A DNA stretch of 13,305 nucleotides from CAZOMR01 sp964580655 (GTDB lineage Bacteria; RBG-13-61-14; CAZOMR01), in the NCBI GenBank assembly GCA_964580655.1, contig CAZOMR010000069.1:1-13305 (forward strand), in the 5' to 3' direction. The position numbers and the translations under genes were made by a program. The notes below the pieces were generated by a model. It worked only from the letters and a program-made list of their open reading frames with translations, was not told the origin of the DNA and did not search any database. This document shows positions 1-7,963 of this stretch, in pieces (position 1 is the first letter of the stretch; each line of letters begins with the position of its first letter).

Positions 1-1
1 T

Positions 2-994
2 GCAACGGTGACAGCTTTCCTGATTTGTATCCTGTTCGGGCCATGGCTGATCCGGAAACTGGAAGATATGAATGTGGGCCAGGTGATTCGAGACGATGGC
101 CCCATGCGGCACATGGAGAAAGCGGGAACCCCGACTATGGGAGGAATCCTGATAGTGGGCGCGATCCTCACAGCCACTCTCCTATGGGCTGACCTCCGTA
201 ATAACTATATCTGGACCGCAGTCATCATCATCGCAAGCTATGGCCTGGTCGGGTTCCTGGATGATTACCTCAAGCACCTGCGACAGAACAGCAAGGGATT
301 GTCTGCACGGATGAAATTGATCCTCCAATTCGCCTTCGGCACCCTGGCTCTTCTGTTCATGTTCTCGCAAACAGGGTATGAGCTTCAACTGTCCGTGCCA
401 TTTTTCAAAAAGGTGGCCCCGAATCTTGGATGGTTCTATTTCATCTTCGCCCTGGTGGTAATCATGGGATCATCCAACTCGGTAAACCTGACTGACGGGC
501 TTGACGGACTCGCCATAGGCCCTGTGGCTGTTGTGGCCGCCACATTTGCAGTCTTTGCATACATATCTGGCCGGGCTGACTTTACAGAGTATCTTCGCCT
601 GCCCTATGTCCAGGGATCAGCCGAGTTGAGCATCTTCTGCGGAGCCATCTTCGGTGCAGGCCTCGGATTCCTCTGGTTCAACTCATACCCTGCTCAGGTC
701 TTCATGGGGGATGTCGGCGCACTCGCCCTGGGAAGTGGTATCGGCCTGGTCGCGGTGATCACCAAGCAGGAACTGGTGCTCCTGATAGTGGGTGGAATCT
801 TTGTCGCTGAAGCACTCTCTGTCATCCTGCAGGTGTCCTTTTACAAGTGGAAGAAAAGGCGCATATTCCTCATGGCTCCAGTTCATCATCACTTCGAGAA
901 AAAAGGATGGGCTGAACCCAAGATTATTGTCCGGTTCTGGATATTGCAGATCATTCTTTCGCTTTTTGCCATCAGTACATTGAAATTGAGGTAG
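2..994 (+). CDS. mraY: Phospho-MurNAc-pentapeptide transferase MraY (5' end outside window)
   Basis: MraY is an integral membrane enzyme. It moves phospho-MurNAc-pentapeptide from UDP to undecaprenyl phosphate, giving lipid I, the first membrane step of peptidoglycan synthesis. The frame is open to the left edge, and about 30 N-terminal residues are missing compared with the usual 360. The GTG at position 8 is therefore an internal valine and not the start. Family signatures are all visible: DGPMRHMEKAGTPTMGG near the amino end, the Asp pair in GFLDDY, NLTDGLDGLA, FMGDVGALALG with its catalytic-type Asp, and the histidine run APVHHHFE before the last membrane segment. Many hydrophobic segments match the ten-helix fold. 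It ends in LKLR, as MraY proteins commonly do. The stop lies 7 bases before murD, so the two are co-transcribed. Identity is secure; only the start is unseen. Confidence 0.97.
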   Translation, partial: ATVTAFLICILFGPWLIRKLEDMNVGQVIRDDGPMRHMEKAGTPTMGGILIVGAILTATLLWADLRNNYIWTAVIIIASYGLVGFLDDYLKHLRQNSKGLSARMKLILQFAFGTLALLFMFSQTGYELQLSVPFFKKVAPNLGWFYFIFALVVIMGSSNSVNLTDGLDGLAIGPVAVVAATFAVFAYISGRADFTEYLRLPYVQGSAELSIFCGAIFGAGLGFLWFNSYPAQVFMGDVGALALGSGIGLVAVITKQELVLLIVGGIFVAEALSVILQVSFYKWKKRRIFLMAPVHHHFEKKGWAEPKIIVRFWILQIILSLFAISTLKLR

Positions 995-1001
995 GACTGG
1001 A

Positions 1002-2396
1002 ATGGACCTGAAGGGAAAACGCGTGCTGGTAGTAGGGCTGGGGAAATCCGGCCTCGCGGCGGCGCGCTTTCTCGCGCAAGAGGGAGCCAGAGTGACGGTC
1101 AATGACCAGAAGCCGGAGAGCGAGCTGGATTCAGCCCTGGCCGAACTGAAAGGCCTGAACATGACTCGCGTGCTCGGAGCTCATCCGGAGAAAATTTTTC
1201 TGGCCGCGGACCTGGTGGTTACAAGCCCGGGTGTGCCGAGGAGTCTGCCCGGTCTAAAGCAGGCTCTTCGTCAGGGAATCCATGTTATAAGCGAGCTCGA
1301 ACTAGCATTTCAATTCCTCTTTGCCTCAAGCCCCAGGCCTCACGCCTGTAATTTGGTCGCGGTCTCCGGCACAAACGGCAAGACCACGGTTGCCACATTG
1401 CTGGGGGATATATTCAGGAAGCAATACGGCGAGGGGGTTTTTGTAGGGGGTAACATAGGGGCTCCTCTGACCGAGCTTCTTATCAAGGGGAAACGAGTTG
1501 AATTGATCGTCTGCGAGGTCAGCAGTTTTCAGCTTGAATTCATTGAAAAATTCAAGCCCCGTGTCGCGGTGATGCTCAACATTTCAGACGATCACCTTGA
1601 CCGGTATCGCGATCTTGATGAGTATGCGGAAGTGAAGTCCTGGCTCTTTAAATACCAGGGACATGAGGATTATGCGGTGCTGAATGCGCGCGACCCGCTT
1701 GTGGCACGGATGGCCGAGAAGATACCCGCCAGCCTGATCTGGTTCGGTGATGAAAAACTCAGGCCCGGTGTTTTCATGCGGGGCAGGGAGATCATATTCA
1801 TCGGCCCCCAGGAGGACGAGGTAAGGATACCGGTCAGTGAGATCAAAGTCCCTGGCGAACACAACATCGAGAATATCCTTGCCGCGGCCGCGGCCGCTTT
1901 AGCGCTTGCCGTCCCTGCTCAGGCTATCCAAGACGCGACGGCCGAGTTCAAAGGCCTTCCTCATCGCATGGAGTATCTCATGGAGGAGAGCGGGGTTCGA
2001 TATTACAATGATTCCAAGGGAACCAATGTCGGGGCTGTCCAGCGAGCTATTCAGACCTTCTCCAGGTCCGAGGGATCTGGAGGACCTGTGATCCTGCTTA
2101 TGGGCGGACAGGCCAAGGGTTGCTGTTTCAAGGAATTGAAGCCAAGTCTGCGAGGAAGGGTCAAGGCTATCATGGCATACGGCGAGTCACGCGACCAGAT
2201 AGCGCGAGAACTTGAATCCCCCGCAGATTATGACATTCAGGTGGTTCTGAACCTTGAGCAGGCCATTCGTCGTGCCAGAGAAAGGGCCAGGCAGGGAGAT
2301 GTGATCCTGCTTTCACCAGGGTGTGCGAGTTTTGACCAGTTCCGCGATTACAAGGATCGCGGAGATACTTTTCGTCGTCTGATCCAGGCGAGGTGA
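1002..2396 (+). CDS. murD: UDP-N-acetylmuramoyl-L-alanine--D-glutamate ligase MurD
   Basis: MurD is a cytoplasmic ATP-dependent ligase that adds D-Glu to UDP-MurNAc-L-Ala. At 464 residues it is a normal length. The N-terminal Rossmann domain starts with VLVVGLGKSG (residues 8-17) and binds the UDP part. The central ATPase domain has the P-loop GTNGKTT (123-129), EVSSFQLE (172-179) and NISDDHLDRY. Lys212 is in the position of the carbamylated lysine of the family. The C-terminal domain carries HRMEY and YNDSKGTNVGA (335-345). The loop MGGQAKGCCF (367-376) is somewhat unlike the usual GGxDKGxDF but keeps the lysine. An alanine-rich stretch near residue 294 is encoded by a GC-only palindrome at 1884-1897. 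ATG at 1002 is chosen because GAGG at 988-991 precedes it and the glycine-rich loop follows at the usual distance. The gap to mraY is 7 bases. Confidence 0.98.
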   Translation: MDLKGKRVLVVGLGKSGLAAARFLAQEGARVTVNDQKPESELDSALAELKGLNMTRVLGAHPEKIFLAADLVVTSPGVPRSLPGLKQALRQGIHVISELELAFQFLFASSPRPHACNLVAVSGTNGKTTVATLLGDIFRKQYGEGVFVGGNIGAPLTELLIKGKRVELIVCEVSSFQLEFIEKFKPRVAVMLNISDDHLDRYRDLDEYAEVKSWLFKYQGHEDYAVLNARDPLVARMAEKIPASLIWFGDEKLRPGVFMRGREIIFIGPQEDEVRIPVSEIKVPGEHNIENILAAAAAALALAVPAQAIQDATAEFKGLPHRMEYLMEESGVRYYNDSKGTNVGAVQRAIQTFSRSEGSGGPVILLMGGQAKGCCFKELKPSLRGRVKAIMAYGESRDQIARELESPADYDIQVVLNLEQAIRRARERARQGDVILLSPGCASFDQFRDYKDRGDTFRRLIQAR

Positions 2397-2405
2397 GGAC
2401 AGAGG

Positions 2406-3530
2406 ATGAGGCGGTTTGAACATAATTTGCACTTCGATAACTTGCTGATCCTTACAGTGCTGATCCTGACAGGCATGGGTCTGGTCATGGTCTACAGCAC
2501 ATCCTCGATCTTTGCCGAAGAGAGGTTTGGACAGAGCCAATTCTTCCTAGAGCGCCAACTCCTCGCGGCTGGATTGGGAGTGGTCGTAATGTGGCTTGCA
2601 ATGCATGTAAACTATGAGATATACCGCAAGCTCGCGATCCCGTTCCTTTTACTGGGCCTGATCCTCCTGATAGCTGTGCTGGTGCCTGGCATAAGCCCTA
2701 TAAGGGGATCGCAGAGATGGCTGACCTGGCACGGCCTCAGCTTCCAGCCTTCGGAACTCGCCAAGCTGGCCATGATCATCTTTCTCGCGCATTCGCTCGC
2801 CCGAAAGTCAGAGGGGTCTGGGGGACAAGAGCAGATCAGGAATTTTCAAAAAGGATTCCTGCCGTATCTAGTGGTCTCCGGGATAATGATCGGACTCATC
2901 TTCCTTGAACCAGACCTCGGTGGAGCGCTCAACCTTGCCATCCTGGTGTTCCTCATGCTCTTCGCGGCAGGAACACGAATAAGCTACCTCCTGGGCGCAG
3001 GCATTGTCTCGGCCCCGATGCTGTTTTACCTTCTCGCCAGCGAAGAATACCGCTGGCAGAGGATTATCACTTTCCTGAACCCCTGGGAACACGCGCAAGG
3101 CGCCGGCTGGCAGTTGGTGCAGTCGTTTCTGGCATTCGGCTCCGGGGGTATATGGGGAGTCGGCCTGGGAGAAGGAAGACAAAAGCTCTTCTATCTTCCT
3201 GATGCACATACAGACTTTATTTTTTCCGTTATCGGAGAGGAGTTGGGCCTTGTGGGTGTCGTGACTGTGGTGATCCTGTTTCTCGTTATTATCATCAGGG
3301 GAATCCGAATCTCTCTGCATGCTCCCAGCATGTTCGGATGCTTCCTGGCAATGGGCCTGACCGCATCCATCGGGCTTCCCGCGTTTATCAACATGGCCGT
3401 GGTGATGGGACTCCTTCCTACAAAGGGCCTGGTCCTGCCATTCCTCAGTTCAGGCGGGAGTTCACTCCTCATCAACCTGATTGCGGTTGGAATACTACTG
3501 AATGTTTCGGCTAGAGCATATGATAAATAA
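2406..3530 (+). CDS. ftsW: Septal peptidoglycan polymerase FtsW (SEDS family)
   Basis: FtsW is a multi-pass inner membrane glycosyltransferase. It polymerises lipid II at the septum together with a class B penicillin-binding protein (FtsI), whose gene probably lies upstream of this window. The 374-residue length and about ten hydrophobic segments fit the family. Recognisable motifs are TGMGLVMVYSTSS in the first helix, GSQRWL and FQPSELAKL (113-121), FLEPDLGGAL, and PDAHTDFIFSVIGEELG (265-281). Asp270 in that last motif aligns with the catalytic Asp of SEDS proteins. LPTKGLVLPFLSSGGSSLL (337-355) follows. Placement between murD and murG argues for FtsW over its paralogues RodA and SpoVE. ATG at 2406 follows GAGG at 2395-2398, which overlaps the murD stop codon, so reinitiation after murD is likely. 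The gap is 9 bases. Confidence 0.97.
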   Translation: MRRFEHNLHFDNLLILTVLILTGMGLVMVYSTSSIFAEERFGQSQFFLERQLLAAGLGVVVMWLAMHVNYEIYRKLAIPFLLLGLILLIAVLVPGISPIRGSQRWLTWHGLSFQPSELAKLAMIIFLAHSLARKSEGSGGQEQIRNFQKGFLPYLVVSGIMIGLIFLEPDLGGALNLAILVFLMLFAAGTRISYLLGAGIVSAPMLFYLLASEEYRWQRIITFLNPWEHAQGAGWQLVQSFLAFGSGGIWGVGLGEGRQKLFYLPDAHTDFIFSVIGEELGLVGVVTVVILFLVIIIRGIRISLHAPSMFGCFLAMGLTASIGLPAFINMAVVMGLLPTKGLVLPFLSSGGSSLLINLIAVGILLNVSARAYDK

Positions 3531-3545
3531 CAGGACATGGAGACT

Positions 3546-4673
3546 ATGCGGCTGTTGATTGCGGGTGGAGGAACCGGGGGACATCTGTTCCCGGGGATCG
3601 CGGTGGCCGAGGAGTTCGTGTCCCGGGACCCGGAGAACAAGGTCATGTTCATGGGCACGGAAAAGGGAATCGAGGCAAAATTGATCCCACCACTGGGCTA
3701 CAGGCTGGCCATTATCCGGTCCAGAGGACTGGTTGAAAAGGCTCTCTTTGACCGGCTCAAGGCCATGCTCACCCTCCCGGTCGGCTTGCTCCAGGCCATG
3801 AGATGCATCATCCAATTCAACCCGGATTTTGCACTAGGAGTCGGAGGATATGTCTCCGGCCCCGGCCTGCTTGCCGCATGGATACTGCATGTGCCATGCG
3901 CGGTTCAGGAACAGAATACAGTTCCGGGAATGACAAACAGAATCCTGAGCCGACTCGTGGCTCGAGTGTTTATCAGTTTCGAGGAATCGCGGTCAAACTT
4001 TGCGCAGGCAGATAAAAAAAGGAAAATCATACTGACCGGAAATCCGATAAGAAAAGCGATTCTCAAGAATTTGAGCGGGACAGAAAAACCCCCTGATGAT
4101 AACAGCCGCTTTTGCATCCTGATACTCGGCGGTAGCCAGGGGGCACATAAGATAAACCAGTTGATGATGGAAGCTATCCCGTGTCTGGAAAGATACCACA
4201 GGAGACTGAAAATCATTCACCAGACAGGGGATCAAGATGAACGCGATGTGGCCCAGGCCTATGCTGACAGCGGCTTCAGGGCCGAGGTCCGGCCATTTAT
4301 CCAGAACCTCGGAGAATATCTCCTGCGCGCCCATCTGGTGGTCTCGCGCGCCGGCGCTGGCGCAGTGGCTGAAATAGCACTGAGCGGCCGACCAGGCATC
4401 CTGATACCATTCCCACATGCCGCATCCGACCACCAGACAAGAAATGCCGAATACCTGGTCCGCGGCGGGGCCGCCCTGATGTTTTCTGAAGCCGAGCTGA
4501 CCGGCGAAAAACTGGCAGGGGCCATTGAGAGCATCCTTCAAAACGAGAATACCCGCAAAGAGATGGCGGACAGGGCCCGGAGCCTTGCCAGGCCACGCGC
4601 GGCCTCGCAGTTGGTGGATGAAATTTATGCCCTGGTCAAGGAATCTGCAAGGACCCCGGGGCATGAGGGTTAA
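3546..4673 (+). CDS. murG: Lipid II synthase MurG (UDP-GlcNAc transferase)
   Basis: MurG is a peripheral membrane GT-B glycosyltransferase that transfers GlcNAc from UDP-GlcNAc to lipid I, making lipid II. The N-terminal domain carries the glycine loop GGGTGGH (residues 7-13), a second loop GVGGYVSGP (98-106) and the acceptor-side motif QEQN (121-124). The C-terminal UDP-GlcNAc domain has GGSQGA (195-200) and SRAGAGAVAEI followed by PFPHAASDHQTRNA. Glu276 and Gln297 sit where the family contacts the nucleotide sugar. I chose ATG at 3546 because AGGA at 3532-3535 is 10 bases away and GGAG at 3539-3542 is 3 bases away. An in-frame ATG at 3537 would add only Met-Glu-Thr and has AGGA just one base upstream, which is too close. 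The start at 3546 also puts the glycine loop at its usual distance. The stop is 3 bases before murC. Confidence 0.97.
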   Translation: MRLLIAGGGTGGHLFPGIAVAEEFVSRDPENKVMFMGTEKGIEAKLIPPLGYRLAIIRSRGLVEKALFDRLKAMLTLPVGLLQAMRCIIQFNPDFALGVGGYVSGPGLLAAWILHVPCAVQEQNTVPGMTNRILSRLVARVFISFEESRSNFAQADKKRKIILTGNPIRKAILKNLSGTEKPPDDNSRFCILILGGSQGAHKINQLMMEAIPCLERYHRRLKIIHQTGDQDERDVAQAYADSGFRAEVRPFIQNLGEYLLRAHLVVSRAGAGAVAEIALSGRPGILIPFPHAASDHQTRNAEYLVRGGAALMFSEAELTGEKLAGAIESILQNENTRKEMADRARSLARPRAASQLVDEIYALVKESARTPGHEG

Positions 4674-4676
4674 GTA

Positions 4677-6092
4677 ATGCGCTGGAAAGTAGAACATGTC
4701 CATTTTATAGGGATCGGCGGCATAGGAATGAGCGGGATAGCAGAAGTGCTTTTGAACCTGGGTTATCGGGTGAGCGGTTCTGACCTGAAGGAAAGCGAAT
4801 TCACGACCCGGCTTTCCGCGCAGGGTGCTGAAATCTATTACCGCCATCATCCGGACCAGGTAAAGGGCGCGGATGTGGTGGTCGTGAGCTCCGCGGTGCG
4901 CGAGGACAACCCGGAGGTCCAGGCGGCACACACCAGGGGCCTGCCGGTTATTCCACGCGCCGAGATGCTCGCAGAACTGATGAGAATGAAAAACGGAATA
5001 GCCATTGCCGGAGCACACGGCAAGACCACGGTTACATCAATGGTCGCCATAGTGCTCCAGGCCGCGGGATGGGACCCAACAGCAGTGATCGGTGGCAGGC
5101 TAAACACCTTCGGGAGCAATGCGCGCCTCGGCACCGGCGAATGGATTGTCGCAGAGGCGGATGAAAGCGACGGCACATTCCTGAAACTCCGGCCCATGTT
5201 GGCCGTGGTGACCAACATTGATCGCGAACACATGGATCACTACCGGGAATTCTCTCACCTTGAAAACGCCTTCGTGGAGTTCATCAACTCAGTTCCCTTT
5301 TACGGCCTGAGTGTGGTATGCGCAGATTGCCCGGTGATAAAAAAGATTCTTCCCCGTGTCAGCCGGCCCCACCTCACCTACGGCGAGGGCGAGGATGCGG
5401 AATTCCGCGCTGTCCAGATCGGCAGTGAGTCCGGGGGATGTCATTTTACCGCGCTGAAAGGCCGGGAAGAACTGGGAAGGGTAAAACTCGGCATGCCCGG
5501 CAGGCACAATGCTCTCAATGCCCTGGCATCAATAGTTGTGGGACTGGAACTGGAAATAGGGTTCACAACAATTGCCCGGGCACTGGAAGGATTCCGCGGA
5601 ATTCACCGTCGCTTCGAGATCAAGGCCGTGGCTAAAGAAGCGGTCATAGTGGACGACTATGCACATCACCCCACTGAAATCCAGGCTACTATTCGCGCGG
5701 CCAGGGAGTGGATGGCCCCGGCTTACTTTTCAAAAGCCAAGCCCGAGCGAGTGATATGCGTGTTCCAGCCGCACCGATACAGCCGCACCCAGGATTTGAA
5801 GGAAGAGTTCATCCACGCCTTTGACGAGGCGGACATCCTTATACTCACAGAGATATACAGCGCTGGCGAAGAGCCTAGACACGGTATCACAGGGGAGTGG
5901 CTATATGATGCGATCAAGAAAGGAACGCGAAACGAGCGTTTGAGAATCGAGTTTATCTCGAACAGGGAAGATATTCCTGCGCGACTTGCCGGGCTGATCG
6001 AGAAGGGAGACCTGATTCTGACAATGGGCGCGGGCAACATCTGGCAGGTTGGAGACGCACTGCTCGAGATTTTGGGAGGAGAAGGGAATTGA
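4677..6092 (+). CDS. murC: UDP-N-acetylmuramate--L-alanine ligase MurC
   Basis: MurC is the first Mur ligase and attaches L-Ala to UDP-MurNAc in the cytoplasm, using ATP. The 471 residues cover the standard three domains. The N-terminal nucleotide-sugar loop is HFIGIGGIGMSGIAEVL (residues 9-25), followed by VSGSDLKES. The P-loop is AHGKTT (113-118), and EADESDGTFL lies in the central domain. The C-terminal domain has GIHRRFE, VDDYAHHPTEI (325-335), FQPHRYSRT (363-371) and MGAGNIW near the end. AHGKTT and DDYAHHPTE separate MurC from MurD, MurE, MurF and Mpl. It is not fused to MurB, unlike in some lineages. ATG at 4677 is preceded by GAGGG at 4665-4669, inside the last codons of murG. The stop codon overlaps the murB start by four bases. 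Confidence 0.98.
   Translation: MRWKVEHVHFIGIGGIGMSGIAEVLLNLGYRVSGSDLKESEFTTRLSAQGAEIYYRHHPDQVKGADVVVVSSAVREDNPEVQAAHTRGLPVIPRAEMLAELMRMKNGIAIAGAHGKTTVTSMVAIVLQAAGWDPTAVIGGRLNTFGSNARLGTGEWIVAEADESDGTFLKLRPMLAVVTNIDREHMDHYREFSHLENAFVEFINSVPFYGLSVVCADCPVIKKILPRVSRPHLTYGEGEDAEFRAVQIGSESGGCHFTALKGREELGRVKLGMPGRHNALNALASIVVGLELEIGFTTIARALEGFRGIHRRFEIKAVAKEAVIVDDYAHHPTEIQATIRAAREWMAPAYFSKAKPERVICVFQPHRYSRTQDLKEEFIHAFDEADILILTEIYSAGEEPRHGITGEWLYDAIKKGTRNERLRIEFISNREDIPARLAGLIEKGDLILTMGAGNIWQVGDALLEILGGEGN
6075..6081 (+). promoter_or_regulatory. Ribosome binding site deciding the murB TTG start
   Basis: GGAGGAG, inside the last codons of murC, sits 7 bases before the TTG at 6089. The next in-frame ATG at 6113 has AAGGAG directly touching it with no spacer. 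The spacing therefore favours the unusual TTG start and a TTGA stop/start overlap with murC. Confidence 0.7.
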
Positions 6093-7018
6093 TACATAAG
6101 AAGAAAAAGGAGATGGAAAAGGCGGCCGCAGAGCTTGCGCGGCAGATCCAGGGCAAAGTGTTTTGCCGTGTTCTGATGAAGCGGTATACCTCTTTCCGCA
6201 TCGGGGGACTGGCCGAGGTAATGGTTTTTCCTGAACGCGTTCCAGACCTTATCGCGACCGTGGAGTTCTGCGAGGACAAGGGCCTGCCCTGGAGGGTGAT
6301 TGGAAAAGGGACTAATCTGCTTGTGCTGGACGGGGGCGTTGACGAGGTCATCATCAACCTGTCATCCAGTTTTCAGGAGGTGGAGGTGAAGGAAGAATTA
6401 AAGGTATGGGCCGGAGCAGGTCTGTGGCTGGCCCGGCTTGTAAAATACTGCCAACTGGAGGGAATTGCCGGCCTGGAGTTCATGGCGGGTATTCCCGGCA
6501 CCCTGGGCGGCGCACTTGTAATGAACGCAGGAGCAGACAAGCGGGAAATAGCGGATGTGGTCCGGAGGGTCTCTTTCTATCGGCCCAAGGAGGGCGTGGG
6601 GGAGCTAAAGAGGAAGCACTTGAATTTCTCCTACCGGGGCCTGAAAAAGCCGGAGGGGACCATCTTCCTTGGCGCAGAATTCTCCTTGTCCCATGATGAC
6701 CCCGTGGAAATCCGTGAGCGGATCATGGTAAGCCTGAAGCGCCGCCGTACCACTCAGCCTTTGAGTCAGCCCAGTCCGGGCTCGATCTTCAAGAATCCCC
6801 CGGGCAAGTTCGCTGGCCAGTTGATTGAAAACGCGGGGTTAAAAGGCGAGCGGATCGGCGATGCCCAGGTCTCGGAAAAACATGCCAATTTTATCGTCAA
6901 CCGCGGGAGGGCGCGGGCCAGGGATGTGATCGCGCTTATCGAGCGGATAAAGGATGAAGTGAAGAAGCAAAGCGGGGTAGAGCTGAAGGAGGAGGTTGAG
7001 ATCATAGGAAGGGACTAG
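6089..7018 (+). CDS. murB: UDP-N-acetylenolpyruvoylglucosamine reductase MurB
   Basis: MurB is a cytoplasmic FAD enzyme that reduces UDP-GlcNAc-enolpyruvate to UDP-MurNAc with NADPH. At 309 residues it is the shorter type common outside enterobacteria. The FAD domain shows RYTSFRIGG (residues 32-40), GKGTNLLVLDGG (72-83), and GLEFMAGIPGTLGGALVMNAG (128-148). SYRGLKK (181-187) is in the middle. The catalytic general-acid Ser is Ser232 in PGSIFKNP (230-237). EKHANFIVN (263-271) follows. Glu302, near the C-terminus in LKEEVEIIG, aligns with the catalytic Glu of the family. The TTG start at 6089 overlaps the murC stop (TTGA) and has a strong Shine-Dalgarno, GGAGGAG, 7 bases upstream. The alternative ATG at 6113 would remove eight lysine-rich residues. 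Translation is probably coupled to murC. Confidence 0.97.
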   Translation: MIHKKKKEMEKAAAELARQIQGKVFCRVLMKRYTSFRIGGLAEVMVFPERVPDLIATVEFCEDKGLPWRVIGKGTNLLVLDGGVDEVIINLSSSFQEVEVKEELKVWAGAGLWLARLVKYCQLEGIAGLEFMAGIPGTLGGALVMNAGADKREIADVVRRVSFYRPKEGVGELKRKHLNFSYRGLKKPEGTIFLGAEFSLSHDDPVEIRERIMVSLKRRRTTQPLSQPSPGSIFKNPPGKFAGQLIENAGLKGERIGDAQVSEKHANFIVNRGRARARDVIALIERIKDEVKKQSGVELKEEVEIIGRD

Positions 7019-7032
7019 CCTGTCCGAAGGAT

Positions 7033-7959
7033 ATGGATGACATGAACTTGAAGGAAAAAATGATCGGCGTAGTGATGGGAGGCACAAGCGGGGAACGCGA
7101 GATCTCCATGCAAAGCGGCAAAGCGATCGCAGGGGCGCTTGTCAGTCTTGGGTATAAGGTCAAGGAATTGGTGGTGGACGAGGCTGTGGCGGACCAGCTC
7201 CGGTCTGCTGACATAGAATTGGCTTTCCTGGCTCTGCACGGCGGATGGGGAGAGGATGGAAGGATCCAGGCCCTGTGCGAGATGCTGGGTATGCCTTATA
7301 CCGGCTCAGGGGTTCTTGCCTCGGCACTCGCCATGAACAAGACACAGGCCAAGGCTATATTCATTCATCACGGAATTCCTACTCCTCTTTACTGCCCGGC
7401 TCTCTCCAAGAGTTTTGTCCTGGAAAAAATGGGGTTTCCCCTGCCATTGGTCATCAAGCCATCATCTGAAGGCTCGACCCTAGGGGTGGGCATAGTCAGG
7501 AAGGAAGATGAATTTGATGCCGCGTTCGAGCGTGCGCTGGCCTACGACCCTCATCCGATGACAGAGGAATATATTGAGGGCAGGGAAATCACGGTAGGAG
7601 TCCTGGATGGTGAACCGCTTGGCGTGGTGGAAATCATCCCTGAAAAAGGATTTTACGACTACGAGGCTAAATATATTCAAGGGGGCTCCGAATACGAGGC
7701 TCCGGCCAGGCTTCCGGAGAAGACGACCGAGCAGGTGCGAGCCTGGGGCAAGGCCGCTTATGAATCACTGGGCTGTTGGGGCGGAGCACGGGTGGACATG
7801 CGCCTTCATCCTGAGAGGGGGGCCTTTGTCCTGGAAATCAACACCATTCCGGGGATGACCTCATCCAGCCTCCTGCCAAAGTCTGCGGCTTGTATGGGGA
7901 TAGGATTCGAGGAACTGGTGGAACGGATGCTGAAAAGCTCTGAAAGGCTTATGCGGTAG
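7033..7959 (+). CDS. ddl: D-alanine--D-alanine ligase
   Basis: Ddl is an ATP-grasp enzyme of the cytoplasm that joins two D-alanines; MurF then adds the dipeptide to the precursor. Visible motifs are GGTSGEREIS (residues 16-25), LHGGWGEDG (68-76), AMNKTQAK, VIKPSSEGSTLGV (140-152, ATP lysine at 142), TEEYIEGREITVGVL, and LEINTIPGMTSSSLLPK (267-283). Asp255, Glu268 and Asn270 are the metal ligands of the family. Tyr214 in the omega-loop motif YDYEAKY is the residue of D-Ala-D-Ala ligases, not the Phe of D-lactate types or the His of VanA. The start is uncertain. ATG at 7033 has AAGG only 2 bases upstream. ATG at 7042 is 11 bases from the same AAGG. ATG at 7060 has AAGGA four bases upstream and would still keep the GGTSGERE motif. 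Fourteen bases separate it from murB. Confidence 0.96.
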   Translation: MDDMNLKEKMIGVVMGGTSGEREISMQSGKAIAGALVSLGYKVKELVVDEAVADQLRSADIELAFLALHGGWGEDGRIQALCEMLGMPYTGSGVLASALAMNKTQAKAIFIHHGIPTPLYCPALSKSFVLEKMGFPLPLVIKPSSEGSTLGVGIVRKEDEFDAAFERALAYDPHPMTEEYIEGREITVGVLDGEPLGVVEIIPEKGFYDYEAKYIQGGSEYEAPARLPEKTTEQVRAWGKAAYESLGCWGGARVDMRLHPERGAFVLEINTIPGMTSSSLLPKSAACMGIGFEELVERMLKSSERLMR

Positions 7960-7963
7960 AGGT

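Noticed and set aside
683..1162. A 159-codon minus-strand open frame across the mraY/murD junction
   Set aside because: It overlaps conserved coding sequence on both sides and has no recognisable domain; treated as a shadow frame.
1884..1897. A 14-base perfect GC palindrome (overlapping GCGGCCGC sites) in murD
   Set aside because: It encodes part of an alanine run in a region where MurD proteins are commonly Ala-rich, so codon bias explains it without a regulatory role.
3993..5018. A 341-codon open frame on the minus strand across the murG/murC junction
   Set aside because: It lies wholly opposite two well-conserved genes and its translation shows no recognisable domain. Long shadow frames are expected in GC-rich coding DNA.
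7033..7959. Vancomycin-resistance type (D-Ala-D-Lac) ligase
   Set aside because: The omega-loop residue is Tyr214 in EAKY, the D-Ala-D-Ala ligase form, and the gene sits in a normal dcw cluster with no vanH or vanX.
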